Origin: Knufia peltigerae
Taxonomy: Eukaryota > Ascomycota > Eurotiomycetes > Chaetothyriales > Trichomeriaceae
Length of the DNA: 64,000 bases
NCBI GenBank assembly: GCA_030247855.1
Contig: JAPDRN010000064.1
Location: forward strand, 62,001-126,000
Direction: 5' to 3'
The notes beneath the pieces were generated by a model that was not told where the DNA came from, searched no databases, and saw nothing but the letters and a program-made list of their open reading frames with translations. The translations under genes were made by a program, and so were the position numbers. Positions 1-11,502 of this stretch are shown one piece after another. Position 1 is the stretch's first letter; the number at the start of each line of letters is the position of its first letter.

Positions 1-384
1 CGGCAGAGGTGGGCCATCCACAAGCTGACCGTCGTTTTGTAACTCTTTGATTTTCGTATCCAGTCTCCTCAATTGCCGTTCAAGAATGTTGCAAGCTCTG
101 TCCGCCAAGTGAATTTTTTGATCTTGAAGATGGGCAGATGACTCGTAATTCTTTTTGACCAAGTCTGCGTATTCATTCTCCTTGGGATGAGGTGCAAGGA
201 CACCATTGACTTTCAGATGTTTCTGGATGTTAACGTCCTTTTGGTTGATTACGGAGAGATATTTCTGCAGATCTTTGTCTTTGGCTTGAATTTCTTCCAG
301 CATATGGTTGATCTCAGCCGGTAAGTTAGCGGCATCGTGAATAAATTGTTCCAACACGGACGCGCAATCCTCATTGCCCGCCAT
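1..384 (-). CDS. YNG2: ING-family protein, YNG2-like (N-terminal part, runs off window)
   Basis: Partial gene: the ATG lies at 384-382 and 128 codons stay open to base 1, so the C-terminal half, where a PHD finger is expected, is outside the window. The visible part is the ING N-terminal helical domain. It begins with VLEQFIHDAANLPAEI, followed by the EEIQAKD heptads and a QLRRLDTRIKELQ helix. In the family this region dimerises and anchors the protein in a histone-modifying complex. The VLEQFIHD-LPAEI and EEIQAKD wording is closest to what I know of Yng2 of the NuA4 acetyltransferase rather than Pho23 or Yng1. That subfamily call is inference without the PHD finger. It is divergently transcribed from HOS2 across 636 bp. 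No intron is needed in the visible part. Confidence 0.85.
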   Translation of the reverse strand, partial: MAGNEDCASVLEQFIHDAANLPAEINHMLEEIQAKDKDLQKYLSVINQKDVNIQKHLKVNGVLAPHPKENEYADLVKKNYESSAHLQDQKIHLADRACNILERQLRRLDTKIKELQNDGQLVDGPPLP

Positions 385-1020
385 GGTGATATTTGGCGGT
401 GATAGAGACTTTTTCAAGAGTTACAGTGGCTAGAGCCACCTCACCGGATCGATGATGACAAACACTTCGTTTCCCAGAAGATTGTAAACGGTAATCGCGT
501 CACACTCTCCCAGTGATACTGCGCTGCAAACGCCAGAAAAAATCCGTTTGATAAATCTCGAAGAAGTCGCAGAGATATTGATGGAAAAAGACTACAAGAC
601 AAGGCCACCGGTGAGTCTTTTGAGGTGATGTGGCTAGGACACAATCTAAACCTATCTGGTTCTAGCTCATGTGGCGGGAGCGAGAAATCGACGCCACATC
701 AAAGCCTTGTCACTTACACATCTCAACACCAACCTTGTCTTGTTACTTCTCTACTGTGACAACAACTTTACTGACGCAGCTCAATATTCCAGTATATTGG
801 TCGCATAGATACTAAGTCACCACTTACATACTCTTAAGGACCCAAGGACCTTCACTGGCGGACTACACGCCTCTTCACTTCGAGCCAGTCGCTCTTCTAG
901 GCCTCTGTCGCAATATGAAAATCAACGCCTTCACCAGTCTTTCGCTACCAACAAGATCGTCTGCATTAACTTCATCAAGTGGCTCAACCCTCGCCGCTTT
1001 CAGATAGCGACACATTCCCA
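385..1020. promoter_or_regulatory. Divergent intergenic region between ING gene and HOS2
   Basis: This 636-bp stretch separates two start codons pointing away from each other, so it must hold both promoters and both 5' leaders. Pyrimidine-rich tracts lie upstream of HOS2. I see no convincing coding segment. The short ORFs here lack family similarity, and the open frame running upstream of HOS2 starts from GTG, not ATG. Confidence 0.6.
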
Positions 1021-2505
1021 ATGGCCATTGTCGAAGAATACTCGGGGCCCACAGAGGGCGGCTCCTCCTCAACGTTCACACTCTCGTCCAAAATCCAACG
1101 TGAAATCGAAGCGAATTCAATTTCTCGGCCCAAAGGATACAGAGTATCATGGCACTACAACCCAGCCGTTGAGAATCACCACTTCGGACAGACTCACCCC
1201 ATGAAACCATGGCGCCTCACTCTCACCAAATCTCTCGTCCTTTCCTACGGCATGCACACCGCAATGGACACGTACATCCCACGCGCCGCCACCAAAGAGG
1301 AACTAGCAGAGTTCCATAAAGACAGCTATGTCGACTTTCTCTCCGTCGCGACGCCACAGAATATTTACGAAATGTACCCTGAACTCGCCGCAGGGCCTAC
1401 GGGCTACAGTTCAGCTATCTTCGGGGTCGGCGATGATTGTCCGATCTTTGATGGCCTCTTTGCCTTCTGCGCCACATACACGGGCGCATCCATCGACGCT
1501 GCACGCAAACTATGCAACAAACAGTCCGACATCGCCATCAACTGGTCAGGCGGCCTTCACCACGCCAAAAAGGCTGAGGCCAGTGGATTCTGCTACGTCA
1601 ACGACATCGTGCTTGCCATCCTACAGCTCCTCCGCCACCACCCTCGCGTGCTGTACATCGACATCGACGTGCACCACGGCGACGGAGTCGAGCAGGCGTT
1701 CTGGAGCACCGACCGGGTCATGTGCGTCTCCTTCCACAAATACGATAGAGAAGTATTTTTCCCGGGCACGGGTCCTCTCGAATCCACGGGGCCCATCCAC
1801 CCGGACAACCCGGGCAAGAACTACACGATCAACGTGCCGCTCAACGACGGCATCGACGACGAAGGCTACGCGTACCTCTTCCAGAACGTGGTCGAGCCGA
1901 CCATCAAGACCTTCAACCCGACGGCGATCGTGCTCCAGTGCGGCGCCGACAGCCTCGGCCACGACAGGCTGGGATGTTTTAACCTGAACATCCGCGGGCA
2001 CGGAAACTGCGTGAGCTTCGTCAAGAGTTTTGGCCTGCCGATGCTCGTTGTCGGCGGCGGGGGGTACACGCCCCGGAACGTCGCGAGGGCGTGGGCGCAC
2101 GAGACCTCGATCCTCATCGGCGCCGACAAGACGCTCAACCCGGACCTGCCGGAGTTCATGCCCCACCGCGAGGCGTTCCGTCGGGAAGGCTTCACGCTGT
2201 TTCCTAACCTGAGCGCGTGGAAGAAGGACAACATGAACACCCGCGCGGACGTGGAAAAGATCATCCGCCACGTGCGCGAGCAGCTGGCGTACATCCGCGG
2301 CGCGCCCAGCGTGCAGATGCAGCACATTCCGCCCGACCTGCAGGGGTGGAGGGAGGAGGTCGAGGACGACCTGAGGGCCAAGAGGGTCGAAAGGGACGAC
2401 TTCAAGGAGGAGCGCGACGGTGCTGGAGGCCTGGTCGCGAAGGCGAGCAGGAGGAGGGAGCTTGAGAGGAATGGGCCGACCGGTGGGAATACCTTTTTGT
2501 CATGA
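1021..2505 (+). CDS. HOS2: Class I histone deacetylase, HOS2/HosA type
   Basis: Zinc-dependent lysine deacetylase of 494 residues, single exon, nuclear. The N-terminal signature with HPMKPWRLTLTK is the HOS2/HDAC3 version rather than the RPD3 one. Catalytic landmarks are all present: the His pair in GGLHHAKK (about 180-181), Zn ligands Asp216 and His218 in DIDVHHGD, Asp310 in CGADSLGHD, and the transition-state Tyr349 in GGGGYTPRN. In yeast Hos2 is the catalytic subunit of the Set3 complex. I chose the ATG at 1021 because the frame continues upstream only to a GTG at 979. The last ~50 residues are a charged tail ending near NTFLS. By eye the 3' half is clearly richer in G and C than the first 450 bp. 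Confidence 0.96.
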   Translation: MAIVEEYSGPTEGGSSSTFTLSSKIQREIEANSISRPKGYRVSWHYNPAVENHHFGQTHPMKPWRLTLTKSLVLSYGMHTAMDTYIPRAATKEELAEFHKDSYVDFLSVATPQNIYEMYPELAAGPTGYSSAIFGVGDDCPIFDGLFAFCATYTGASIDAARKLCNKQSDIAINWSGGLHHAKKAEASGFCYVNDIVLAILQLLRHHPRVLYIDIDVHHGDGVEQAFWSTDRVMCVSFHKYDREVFFPGTGPLESTGPIHPDNPGKNYTINVPLNDGIDDEGYAYLFQNVVEPTIKTFNPTAIVLQCGADSLGHDRLGCFNLNIRGHGNCVSFVKSFGLPMLVVGGGGYTPRNVARAWAHETSILIGADKTLNPDLPEFMPHREAFRREGFTLFPNLSAWKKDNMNTRADVEKIIRHVREQLAYIRGAPSVQMQHIPPDLQGWREEVEDDLRAKRVERDDFKEERDGAGGLVAKASRRRELERNGPTGGNTFLS

Positions 2506-3167
2506 GATCGAAGAATTCACGGGTCACGTATCTGTCTTTCACCTAGGTGTTTTTGTCTGGGTTTGTGTAGACTTAAGGTCACAACAACAGGGCGTAAGAA
2601 GTTAAAAATGGCAATCGGTAACTGCTCACTGTTGATGAAGTCGAAGTTTCCTGTGAGTACTCCGTATCAGGGTAGGTACACCACTGGGTCCAGGGTTGGC
2701 ATTACTGTGCTCGTACATCTCCTTTTTTTTGTTTTTGAGAGTCCTTGTCTCTACCCAGGTAGGTAAATGTTCGATCAATTAATCCTCAGTTCTCAATTCA
2801 CCCATTAGATTTAAGGCGGAACTTGAGCTATCTCGACTAAAGTACATGGTTGCTTTGTGGGGGTATCGTTCCGTTTTTCATCAGTGTCCATCCCTTTCTC
2901 CCCCGGACCAGGTACCCTTAGGTACATAAAAATGAAGAGGCTAATACCATCAACCTCATCTCATCATGTTCGGGGAGAATCATCTTTTTGGAATGACAAT
3001 TGTAGTTCGTGGTTGTAAAACGCCGTCGCCATGCGCTAGCAAACAATCAGAAAAAACATCACAACTACCTGAGATTTGTATATTTTCCTGATCGACAAGC
3101 AAAGAAGATCTTGTTGGAGGACGTCTTGAAAGCTGATGCGGAATAATCATCGTCGCATCTTCTCGCG
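2506..3167. other. Intergenic, 3' ends of HOS2 and RPC34
   Basis: Convergent spacer of 662 bp between HOS2 (+) and RPC34 (-). It contains one TACTCCGTA copy (2658-2666) and CCAGGTA-type motifs near 2755 and 2909. No gene is supported. Confidence 0.5.
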
Positions 3168-4615
3168 TCAACTGTCCTCTAATTCGATGTCAATTCTTGA
3201 GCCTTGGACCGGCTCTTTTTCTTTGACGATTTCTTTCTGCTTTCCTACGTCTTTCGCCCTGGTCCTCGCCTTATCTTTTGTTGGAAGAGGGTGTTTCGCA
3301 GTGTCGGCCTCTCGATCGGCTTCGCGTAGTCGAACGTACCATCCATCAAAGTATTTGCACGTCACCACGTTGACGGGACCGCCGTCACCGCAGATCTCGA
3401 ACGCAGGGCATTGCATGCAGGGCACTTCGCTGGTACCGCCACGCCCTATTTCCTCCAGCTCTTCTCTGCGGTATGCGGCTTTTCGGATTCGTTCGTGGCT
3501 GCTGGTCTTCTCGTTCCGGAGTTTGTGCTGTGCCCTCAACTCGGCCGGCGTCCTAAACGATCGATACATGGTGACCGTGTTTGCGGATATGTCATCGGGA
3601 AATTCGTCGCCCTGCGGAGAGCGGACCACTTTCACCAAGAGGCCATCATAGACCATGACTTCGAGAAGCTGAGCAACTGCGTTTTGTGGGAGCATCGTCG
3701 TGGTGTATTTGGTCTCGAGTATGTGTTTGGTCACAGTCCTCGCTGTTGGATAACTCTTGTAGCCAACCTCGAAAGGCAGGTACTTGTCGGTGTTTGATTT
3801 GGAGGCCTTGCCCTTTTGTCCGTCGGCTGTTTTGGTGGCCTTGGTTCTTTCTTCACCATCATCCTCGAAACCGTCGGCTGGAGCCTTGCGTTTTTGACTG
3901 GGCGACAGTGGTTGATCCTCAACGTCGTCTGGCTCGACAGTCTCCCAGCTCTGTTCAGCGACATGCGCCTCGATGACCTTGGACATGATGTCTAGCAAGC
4001 CTACATCAAGCTGGCCGTCGGAAAACCACGCACCACCAGTGGCGTCTTCTGAAGGTTCCAGCCCCGCTAAAATGTACATCTTTCGTCCGGGATTCTTGAC
4101 ATGTTTCATGGGCTTGATGAGGCCTTTGGTTTCCAGCAGTTTGTAGACTCGTTCGAGGACTCTCGCGTGGAGCTGGGATTTCCATTTGATCGTCTTTGTC
4201 CATATTCCCGACGTTCCGGCTCCTTCGATGATCATCAGTACCATCTGCTCATCGCGGGTTAGGTTCGAGTAGCTAAAGAGAGAGAAGAGTTAGGAACAAG
4301 TCGTAGTAACCCCCGGGGGAATGCAGTATACTTTTGAGCTTTCTCTTGGGCAATCAACTCCCAGCCTATGGTGCCACCTTGTCTATCATGCAATTTAAAC
4401 AGGTGGTTTATGACCAGATGTTGGACCGAGATGAGGAGGACATTGATGTCTTTGTTCGGGATGATGTTGCTTTGCAGCAATTCTTCCTGCGTGAAAACAT
4501 AGCCAAAGTCATAGTTCTTGCGGCACCACTCGTAGAGAGAATCGGCGACACGATTCCGCCCGCCTCTCATCAGAGACCCTGGCGCAGGGGAGGCGTTAGA
4601 TTTGGGGGGGGCCAT
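3168..4615 (-). CDS. RPC34: RNA polymerase III subunit RPC34/RPC6
   Basis: Two exons, 4615-4332 and 4272-3168, joined across a 57-nt intron (GTATAC...TTTAG), give 462 residues. The first exon holds the N-terminal winged helix (VFTQEELLQ). The second starts NYSNLTRDEQMV and holds the second winged helix, then VKNPGRKMY and TGGAWFSDGQLD, which are typical of the Rpc34/RPC39 family. A C-terminal Cys set near residues 380-400 (CMQCPAFEIC and VVTC) matches the iron-sulfur cluster known in human RPC39. The protein belongs to the RPC82-RPC34-RPC31 heterotrimer, which contacts TFIIIB and opens the promoter at tRNA and 5S genes. A charged tail of ~55 residues follows the Cys cluster and looks lineage-specific. 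Confidence 0.95.
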
Positions 4616-5405
4616 CGTTGTGAAAATGGCAGACTAGGAATACTACCGATGCGGGTAGAAATGGCAGAACATGGCGGTCGAGCAGAGTGTCGACCAGGTG
4701 AAGATATATATTCGAAAGTGTCACCGAAACATGCTGAAAGTGGGAGAGAAAATTTCTTCTGATTAACGCAGTTGGTATGTATTGTGCTTGAATAAGAAAG
4801 ACTTCACACGATGTAAAAGAATATCCACGGCGCTGGAAATTTTGTCACCAAAGGAATTCTGAATGGATGATGGTGGGGGGGTTGGTAACCAGCAATACCA
4901 CCAGCCGTACAAAGTATTTGGCCACCATTAATCATAGCATACGGAGTACAGAGTACAGTAGATGCGTAATTATAACGGATGGCTGATTCCAACAATTGTC
5001 GACATTACGAGTACATCCTGGGGTTATAACTGGTCATTGTGAGGTGCTCTTCATGCTGGTCGCATGCTCTCTTAACCACTCTTCGGTACCACCTAATAGG
5101 CGTATGGTACGAGTATTGATACCCGTAACAAGCATCATCTGTACCCCAGTTCCTCGCCTGGTGGTCCGTGCACAGAATTTTCTAGCAATGGCCTTCCACT
5201 TCGTGCTGCCCGCAGCCTGATCATATTATGCATATTAAGTGCTCTAGAGTTCTCTCATTTCTCCAGTTCATTCTGCTCATCTGTACTGCAAACGACTCGG
5301 AAAGTATTCCCAGACCACTATTGCACCTCTAGCATTCTGCAGTTGTCTCTATCCTGGTCCTTCTTTTCACTCGACCTGACTATCATCCCATCGTAAACCT
5401 CGACT
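4616..5405. promoter_or_regulatory. Divergent intergenic region RPC34 / STI1
   Basis: 790 bp between two divergent starts. It holds one TACGGAGTA motif (4940-4948) next to a second GAGTACAG. Short ORFs here have no recognisable similarity, so I read the stretch as two promoters and the STI1 leader. Confidence 0.5.
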
Positions 5406-7268
5406 ATGGCGGACGCCCTAAAGGCCGAGGGCAACAAAGCCTTCGCTGCCAAAGACTTCAACCTTGCAGTGTAAGTCTACCCGCCAAAGTCTTTGGGACT
5501 GGTGAGCTAACCATCGACACACAGTGAGAAGTTTTCACAAGCAATCGAACTAGATCCCTCCAACCATGTCCTCTATTCCAACCGTTCCGGCGCATACGCT
5601 TCCCTCAAAGACTACCAGCATGCCCTGGAAGACGCAAACAAGACTACTGAGCTCAAGTCTGACTGGGCAAAGGGATGGGGACGTAAGGGTGCTGCCCAGC
5701 ATGGCTTGGGTGATCTGATCGGTGCAAAGGACGCATTCGAAGAGGCATTGAAGCTTGAGCCTACGAATGCCCAAGCCAAGTCTGGCCTTGAATCTGTCAA
5801 CAGAGCCATCGAGGCTGAAGCACGAGCCGATGGTGCTGATATGGGCGGCTTGGGCGGGATGGGAAACATGTTCAACGACCCTCAAATGCTCCAGAAACTC
5901 GCCAGCAACCCCAAAACCGCTCCCTACCTGGCCGATCCTCAATTCATGAACAAATTGCAGCGCCTGGCTAAGAATCCCTCAGAGATGGGGCAAGAACTCG
6001 GAGACCCAAGGTTCTTACAGGTCATGGGCGTTTTGCTCGGCGTCGACATGCAGATGGGCATGCCACCGGAAGGTGCGTCCGGAGCAGGCAATCCCACCGA
6101 AGCCGAAGAAGATGTGCCCATGCCGGACGCACGCCCTCAATCAAACCCCCCTCCACCAGCGAAGAAGGAACCCGAACCTGAGCCCGAACCTGAACCAGAG
6201 GACGAAGAGGCCATCGCCGCAAAGAAAGCGAAGGAGGAGGCAGAGAGCGAGAAAAAGCTGGGTACCGAGAACTACAAGAAGAGAAAGTTCGATGAGGCCA
6301 TTTCTCATTACTCCAAAGCTTGGGAGCTGCACAAGGACATCACATATCTCACAAATCTGGGGGCTGCGAAATTCGAGAAGGGTGACTATCAGGGCTGTGT
6401 TGAAGCATGCGAAAAAGCCGTCGAGGAAGGCCGGCAAATGCTTGCAGATTTCAAGCTTATTGCAAAAGCATATGGTCGCATTGGCTCGGCTTACGAGAAG
6501 ATGGGTGATCTGCCGAAAGCCATCGAGAACTATCAAAAATCTCTGACGGAGCATCGCACGCCAGATGTTCTAGCCAAATTCAAGGCGGCTGAGAAAGCAC
6601 AAATCTCAGCGGAGAAGAACGCTTATGTCGACCCAGAGAAGGCTGAAGAAGCCCGCCTGCTTGGTGCTGAGAAGTTCAAGAATGCCGATTGGCCAGGTGC
6701 TGTCGAAGCGTACACAGAACTGACAAAACGGGCACCTGATGATCCTCGAGGATACAGCAACCGTGCTGCTGCTCTCATCAAGCTGCTGGCCTTCCCGACC
6801 GCCATTCAAGATTGCGATGAGGCCATCAAACGAGACCCCAAATTCATCAAGGCCTACCTCAGAAAAGCCCAGGCCCTTTTCGGCATGAAAGAGTACAACA
6901 AGTGTCTCGATGTATGTACCGAAGCCATGGAGCATGACGAGGGTGGGAAGAACACTCGAGAACTCGAGGCTCAGCAACAGAAAGCGCTGGAGGCAATGTA
7001 TTCCGCTCGTGCTGGTGAGACAGAGGAGGAGACGAGCGCGAGAATCCAACGAGATCCAGAAATCAGTAAGTTCACCAGCCCACTGCTCCTTCTTTTTGGC
7101 ATACTAACATGTACTGTAGTGCAAATTCTTTCCGATCCCGTCATGCAGTCAATCTTGCAACAAGCCAAGGGCGACCCGATGGCTCTTAACGAGCACATGA
7201 AGAACCCCGGTGTACGTGGCAAGATTCAGAAACTGATTGCCGCTGGTGTCATCCGGGTCGGGCGATGA
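5406..7268 (+). CDS. STI1: Hsp70/Hsp90 co-chaperone STI1 (Hop)
   Basis: Three exons: 5406-5470, 5525-7065 and 7120-7268, with two 54-nt introns (GTAAGT...ACACAG and GTAAGT...CTGTAG, the second with a TACTAAC branch site). The product is 584 residues, the usual length. TPR1 starts at residue 4 with the classic EGNKAFAAKDF. DP1 (MLQKLASNPKTAPYL) follows, then an acidic, proline-rich linker, TPR2A (GTENYKKRKFDEAISHYSKA), TPR2B (GAEKFKNADWPGAVEAY) and the C-terminal DP2 with LSDPVMQSILQQ. It bridges Hsp70 and Hsp90 in the cytosol, its TPRs binding their EEVD tails. The second intron is a multiple of three with no stop, so retention would add 18 residues without ending translation. Confidence 0.96.
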
Positions 7269-8326
7269 ACGAGGCAGTCGATAGTCGCAATCCGGACTCG
7301 GTCTCTAGCAATAATATGTACCTTGGAAGAAGCGAAGCTTATGAAATCACCGCAACAAAAGTATCATGGAAGAACCAATCTTTTGTTTTTGTTGACCTCG
7401 ATATCGAGACAATGAATTGATAGCTTTTAGCGACAGCTTTCTCTTTCTTTTTCAAATGGCGAAAATTCAGTCTAATGTCTTTGGAGGAAAGTCATTTTGA
7501 CTTCGAGAAGTTTGATGTCTTCTGATGCGTTTGTAACAAAACAATGAACATGGGCCAAGTATTTGTCCATCGCTTTTCCTTGTGTAGAGACATTCATCCT
7601 CACTCTTCTCTACAGGATTTCGAAATATTGATGTGGTGGAGTGATGTACAATATGATTGTTTGCAACCCTCACTGACGCCCTGTCAGCATGTGAAGGTCC
7701 TCATCCCTGGACCCCTGTTGATGATGCCCACATTCCCATCTCTAGCTTGCCCGAACTGCAGGGGTCTAGGCTTTGACCCTGCCAGAAGCTCCAATCACCC
7801 CAGTCGAGACGACCCCAGCACGGAGCACCAAGACACCCAGGATGGACAGATGTCTGGGCGGTCCATGCGAAGCCTGGTAGAGATTCTCAGGCAACCATGA
7901 ATTCCCTCTGAATTAGGAAGACGGATTAGCCATGTCGCCATCACAGACCCTTTGACACCGCCCCAAGTTGCCCGTCTGCCACCAATCCTACTCTGGTCCA
8001 TCAGCCACCTGTAGCTCTTCCTACCACATGATTCCAGGTGCCAAATGATCTTGACTCTGACCAGACCGCATTCGAACTCACCGACAGAATTGACATTGCT
8101 ATCTTGTGCAGACTGGCACTCTCTTCTATTGGTCTCTTGAGCCTTTGTTAAGAACAGTTATCATCTGAGCTGCCAATCCTGGGCAGCTGACTCCAGCTTT
8201 CAAAGTCTCTCGAAAATCCCGAGTTTCGGTTGCTATAACGTGGATTGCCTGGCACATTTGCTCTTCTTGCCGTTCAAATCTTCCTCCTCTGGCTGATGTC
8301 GGGTTCTACCCTTGACTTTGCCCAGC
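7269..8326. other. Intergenic between STI1 and the antiporter
   Basis: 1,058 bp holding the STI1 3' UTR and the antiporter promoter and leader. A 118-codon ORF at 7544-7900 has no recognisable domain and its composition does not look coding, so I do not call it. Confidence 0.5.
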
Positions 8327-11146
8327 ATGGCGACCGCTACAGTGACCGAGCTCATCACCAGAACAGTCAATGCGACAACAGCCACAAGCAGCAGCACCAA
8401 CAGGGCAACTCCTCAGGGAGGCGTTTTTGAACATGTCAATCCGACGGTGTACGATCCCAAAAATCCCATCATCCTCTTCATAATCCAGGCCGCTATCGTT
8501 ATTATATTTACTCGCATCATCCACTTCCCGTTGGCATATCTTCGCCAGCCACGAGTCATTGCAGAAGTCCTGACTGGAATCATATTGGGTCCTTCTATCA
8601 TGGGTCGGATACCCGGTTTTACCAACCATATCTTTCCCACGGCGTCTATGCCTGCATTCTCACTGGCTGCAAATTTGGGCCTCGTGCTGTTCCTGTTCCT
8701 GGTTGGTCTTGAAGTCGACCTGCGTTTTCTCACCAGCAACTGGCGTGTTGCTCTGAGTGTTGGAGCTGCCGGAATGGCTCTCCCATTTGGTCTAGGTTGC
8801 GGTATCGCTTGGGGATTGTACAACGAATTCCGGACCGATCCCGGGCTGGCTCACATAAGTTTCGGCGTTTATATGCTTTTCATCGGTGTAGCCATGGCGA
8901 TTACGGTACGTTGGTTGACTGAAGTTGATACAGATCTGCTCTGACATACCCAGGCCTTCCCGGTACTTTGCCGCATCTTGACCTCGCTCAAGTTGCTGAG
9001 CACCCCTGTTGGCGTCATCGTCCTCTCTGCGGGAGTTGGCAACGACGTTGTGGGCTGGATCCTCCTTGCCCTTTGTGTGGCCCTTGTGAACTCTGGGGCA
9101 GGCCTTACTGCGTTGTGGATTCTTCTCGTCGCCGTTGGCTATTCTCTTTTTCTGATATTCGCTGTGCGACCGTGTTTTATGTTCATGTTGAGGAGAACCG
9201 GCAGTCTCGCCAATGGTCCAACACAGACCGTCGTTGCAGTGACAGTCCTACTCGTCTTGGCTTCGGCATTCTTTACAGGCATCATCGGCATCCATCCCAT
9301 CTTCGGTGCCTTCATGATCGGTCTCATGGCCCCTCACGAGGGAGGATTTGCAGTCAAGTTGACCGAGAAGCTAGAAGATCTTGTCAGTGTCCTCTTTCTG
9401 CCACTCTACTTCGCTCTCTCTGGCCTGAGCACCAATCTAGGCCTACTCAATAATGGGATAACATGGGCATATGTGGTGGGAGTTTGTGCCGTCGCATGGT
9501 TTGGCAAGATTGCTGGTGGTACAATCGCTTCGCGCTTGAACGGATTAGTCTGGAGGGAGTCCTTCACCATTGGTTGTCTAATGTCATGCAAGGGTTTGGT
9601 CGAATTGATTGTCCTCAATATTGGATATCAGGCGAAGATTCTGAGTCAGCGCACATTTACTATCTTCGTCGTAATGGCTCTTCTGACCACTTTCGCCACG
9701 ACTCCTCTAACCGTCTGGCTATACCCTCCATGGTATCAAAGAAAATTGGAGCTCTGGAAAAAGGGCAAGATAGATTGGGACGGCAACCCGATTCAGCATG
9801 ACGACGATGCAGATGAAGGCAACGAAGCTGACATCCTGCGCAAAACAGACGTGGCGAAACGAATCTTGGTCTACCTGCGCCTGGACGGTCTTCCAAGCCT
9901 CTTCACCATGGTGACCATGTTCGCCCACAAGCACGATGATTTATACGATCAAAATCCACCAGCCGCACCTGAAGAGAACAACAGACAAGGAGCTGTTATG
10001 AACAATGCTGAAGCTTTAGTATCGGTCACTACCCTCCGTCGGCCCCTGCAGATTCACGGACTTCGCCTCATGGAATTGACTGAACGAGAATCGAGCGTGA
10101 TGCGCGTCTCTGAGATTGAAGAATTTGCGGGTCGCGATCCCATCATCAAGGCATTTGGCACCTTTGGGCAATCTCGTGCACTCGCTGTTGCAGGTCAAAT
10201 TGCCGTCGTGCCCGAGCATTCGTTTTCGGGTACTTTGATGTCTCGTGCAAGGGAACTGAGGTCTGATATGGTCCTAGTTCCCTGGTCTGAGACGGGAAGC
10301 ATGTCCGAATACCCAAACATTTTTGACACAGAACCAGGCAATCCGCTGGCAAACCGCACCTTTGCCAATTTTGCAACGGAAATGTTTGACAAAGCTCAAG
10401 AAACTTGCTCTGTGGGAGTGTTTCTCGACAAGACTGTGCTGTGCAGGCCCGATATAGCAAACATGGAACCATTGTCAGCAAGCACCGATCGCCCAGCTCG
10501 CCACCTTGGCCGTACGGTCACCGGCATCAGCACGATAGACCAGACCAATCCGACCGTGCACTTTGGGCGGCCTCCCGCCGGCCTGGGGAGATATAGGTTG
10601 CTGGTCGTGTACGGAGGTCAATCTGAGGATGACTTATTCGTCGTGAAATTCGGACTGCAACTTGTAAAAAACGAGACGGTCGATTTGAGGGTTCTGGTTC
10701 TCCCTGACGTCGCTGCCAGAGACGACGAGATCCAAATTAGCGACTACCGCCAGGAGCAGACGAGACAACATTTGGGATATGAGTTTGAACTACTTCGCAC
10801 GAGCGTGCCGGACTCGCTGAGCGAGAGGGTTACTTTTGTTGACCTTCCAATCGGCATTTCGAACCTCGACGCTCTCACATCTGTCATGGTTGAACCTAGT
10901 TCTGGAGAAACCATCGTCATCCTAGGTCGAAACACAGGTGGGCGGTCTACCGGGCGAGAAGATTCACGAGTCCTAGGTGGTATGGCTACGAATTTGGTCC
11001 GCCTCATCCACGAGAGGGCCGTGAATGTAGGACTGCTGGTGATGCAGGCGAGAAGAGAGCCTGAAGAATCCACAGCGGCGGGACTCAGTGGGGGGAAGGG
11101 AATGCAGCAGCTTACCAAAAAGACCAGTATCATGAGTGATGATTAG
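8327..11146 (+). CDS. KHA1: K+/H+ antiporter, CPA2 family (KHA1-like)
   Basis: Two exons, 8327-8905 and 8954-11146, joined over a 48-nt intron to give 923 residues. The first ~430 residues are a Na+/H+-exchanger domain with about a dozen hydrophobic segments. It includes RQPRVIAEVLTGIILGPS, LFLFLVGLEVDL, the ITAFPVLCRIL helix at the exon junction and AGVGNDVVGW, whose Asp is the likely ion-binding residue of CPA2 transporters. The rest is a large cytosolic tail with universal-stress-like folds (SFSGTLMSRARELRSDMVLVPW and RLLVVYGGQSEDDLF), as in fungal Kha1. It probably exchanges K+ or Na+ for protons at an internal membrane. The frame extends upstream only from a TTG, so the ATG at 8327 is the start. 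Confidence 0.93.
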
Positions 11147-11502
11147 GTACGTTACTCGGTACTCTGTGGAGTATTGGTCTCTGGCATCATCTGGCGCCCG
11201 GAGCAATAAATAGACTGGAGCGGTCTATAGACTATAACTTGGCACTCCATGATAAGACCACGAAACCGGCTCGATGTTTGATCGTGATAGGAACACGTTG
11301 TGGACATTTCTTGGTCATCTCTTGGCTAGAAGATCCTCGGGATTATTTGTTACCAAGTCCATTTTCCAAGATCGATATAGAAAACCCAAACGGTCAATTC
11401 CGCCAGCATCCGATGATCATTGATTATTGCACTGAGTCCTTCTGATGGGTGATGTAGAGCAGCTTCTCACCCAATCATATCGAGGTTCCCGGCGTCTGCA
11501 GA
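11147..11502. promoter_or_regulatory. Promoter region of the Zn2Cys6 regulator
   Basis: 356 bp between the antiporter stop and the regulator start on the same strand. An out-of-frame ATG at 11445 lies 58 nt upstream of the chosen start and overlaps it. TACTCGGTACTCTGTGGAGTA near 11153 resembles the recurring TACTCCGTA motif. Confidence 0.4.

Noticed and set aside
979..1020. Longer N terminus for HOS2 from 979
   Set aside because: The first codon there is GTG; the first ATG is at 1021 in a good context.
1621..2325. 234-codon antisense frame in HOS2
   Set aside because: Shadow of the GC-rich coding frame; no similarity to a known family.
7544..7900. 118-codon plus frame
   Set aside because: No similarity and random-looking composition; it lies in a promoter or leader region.
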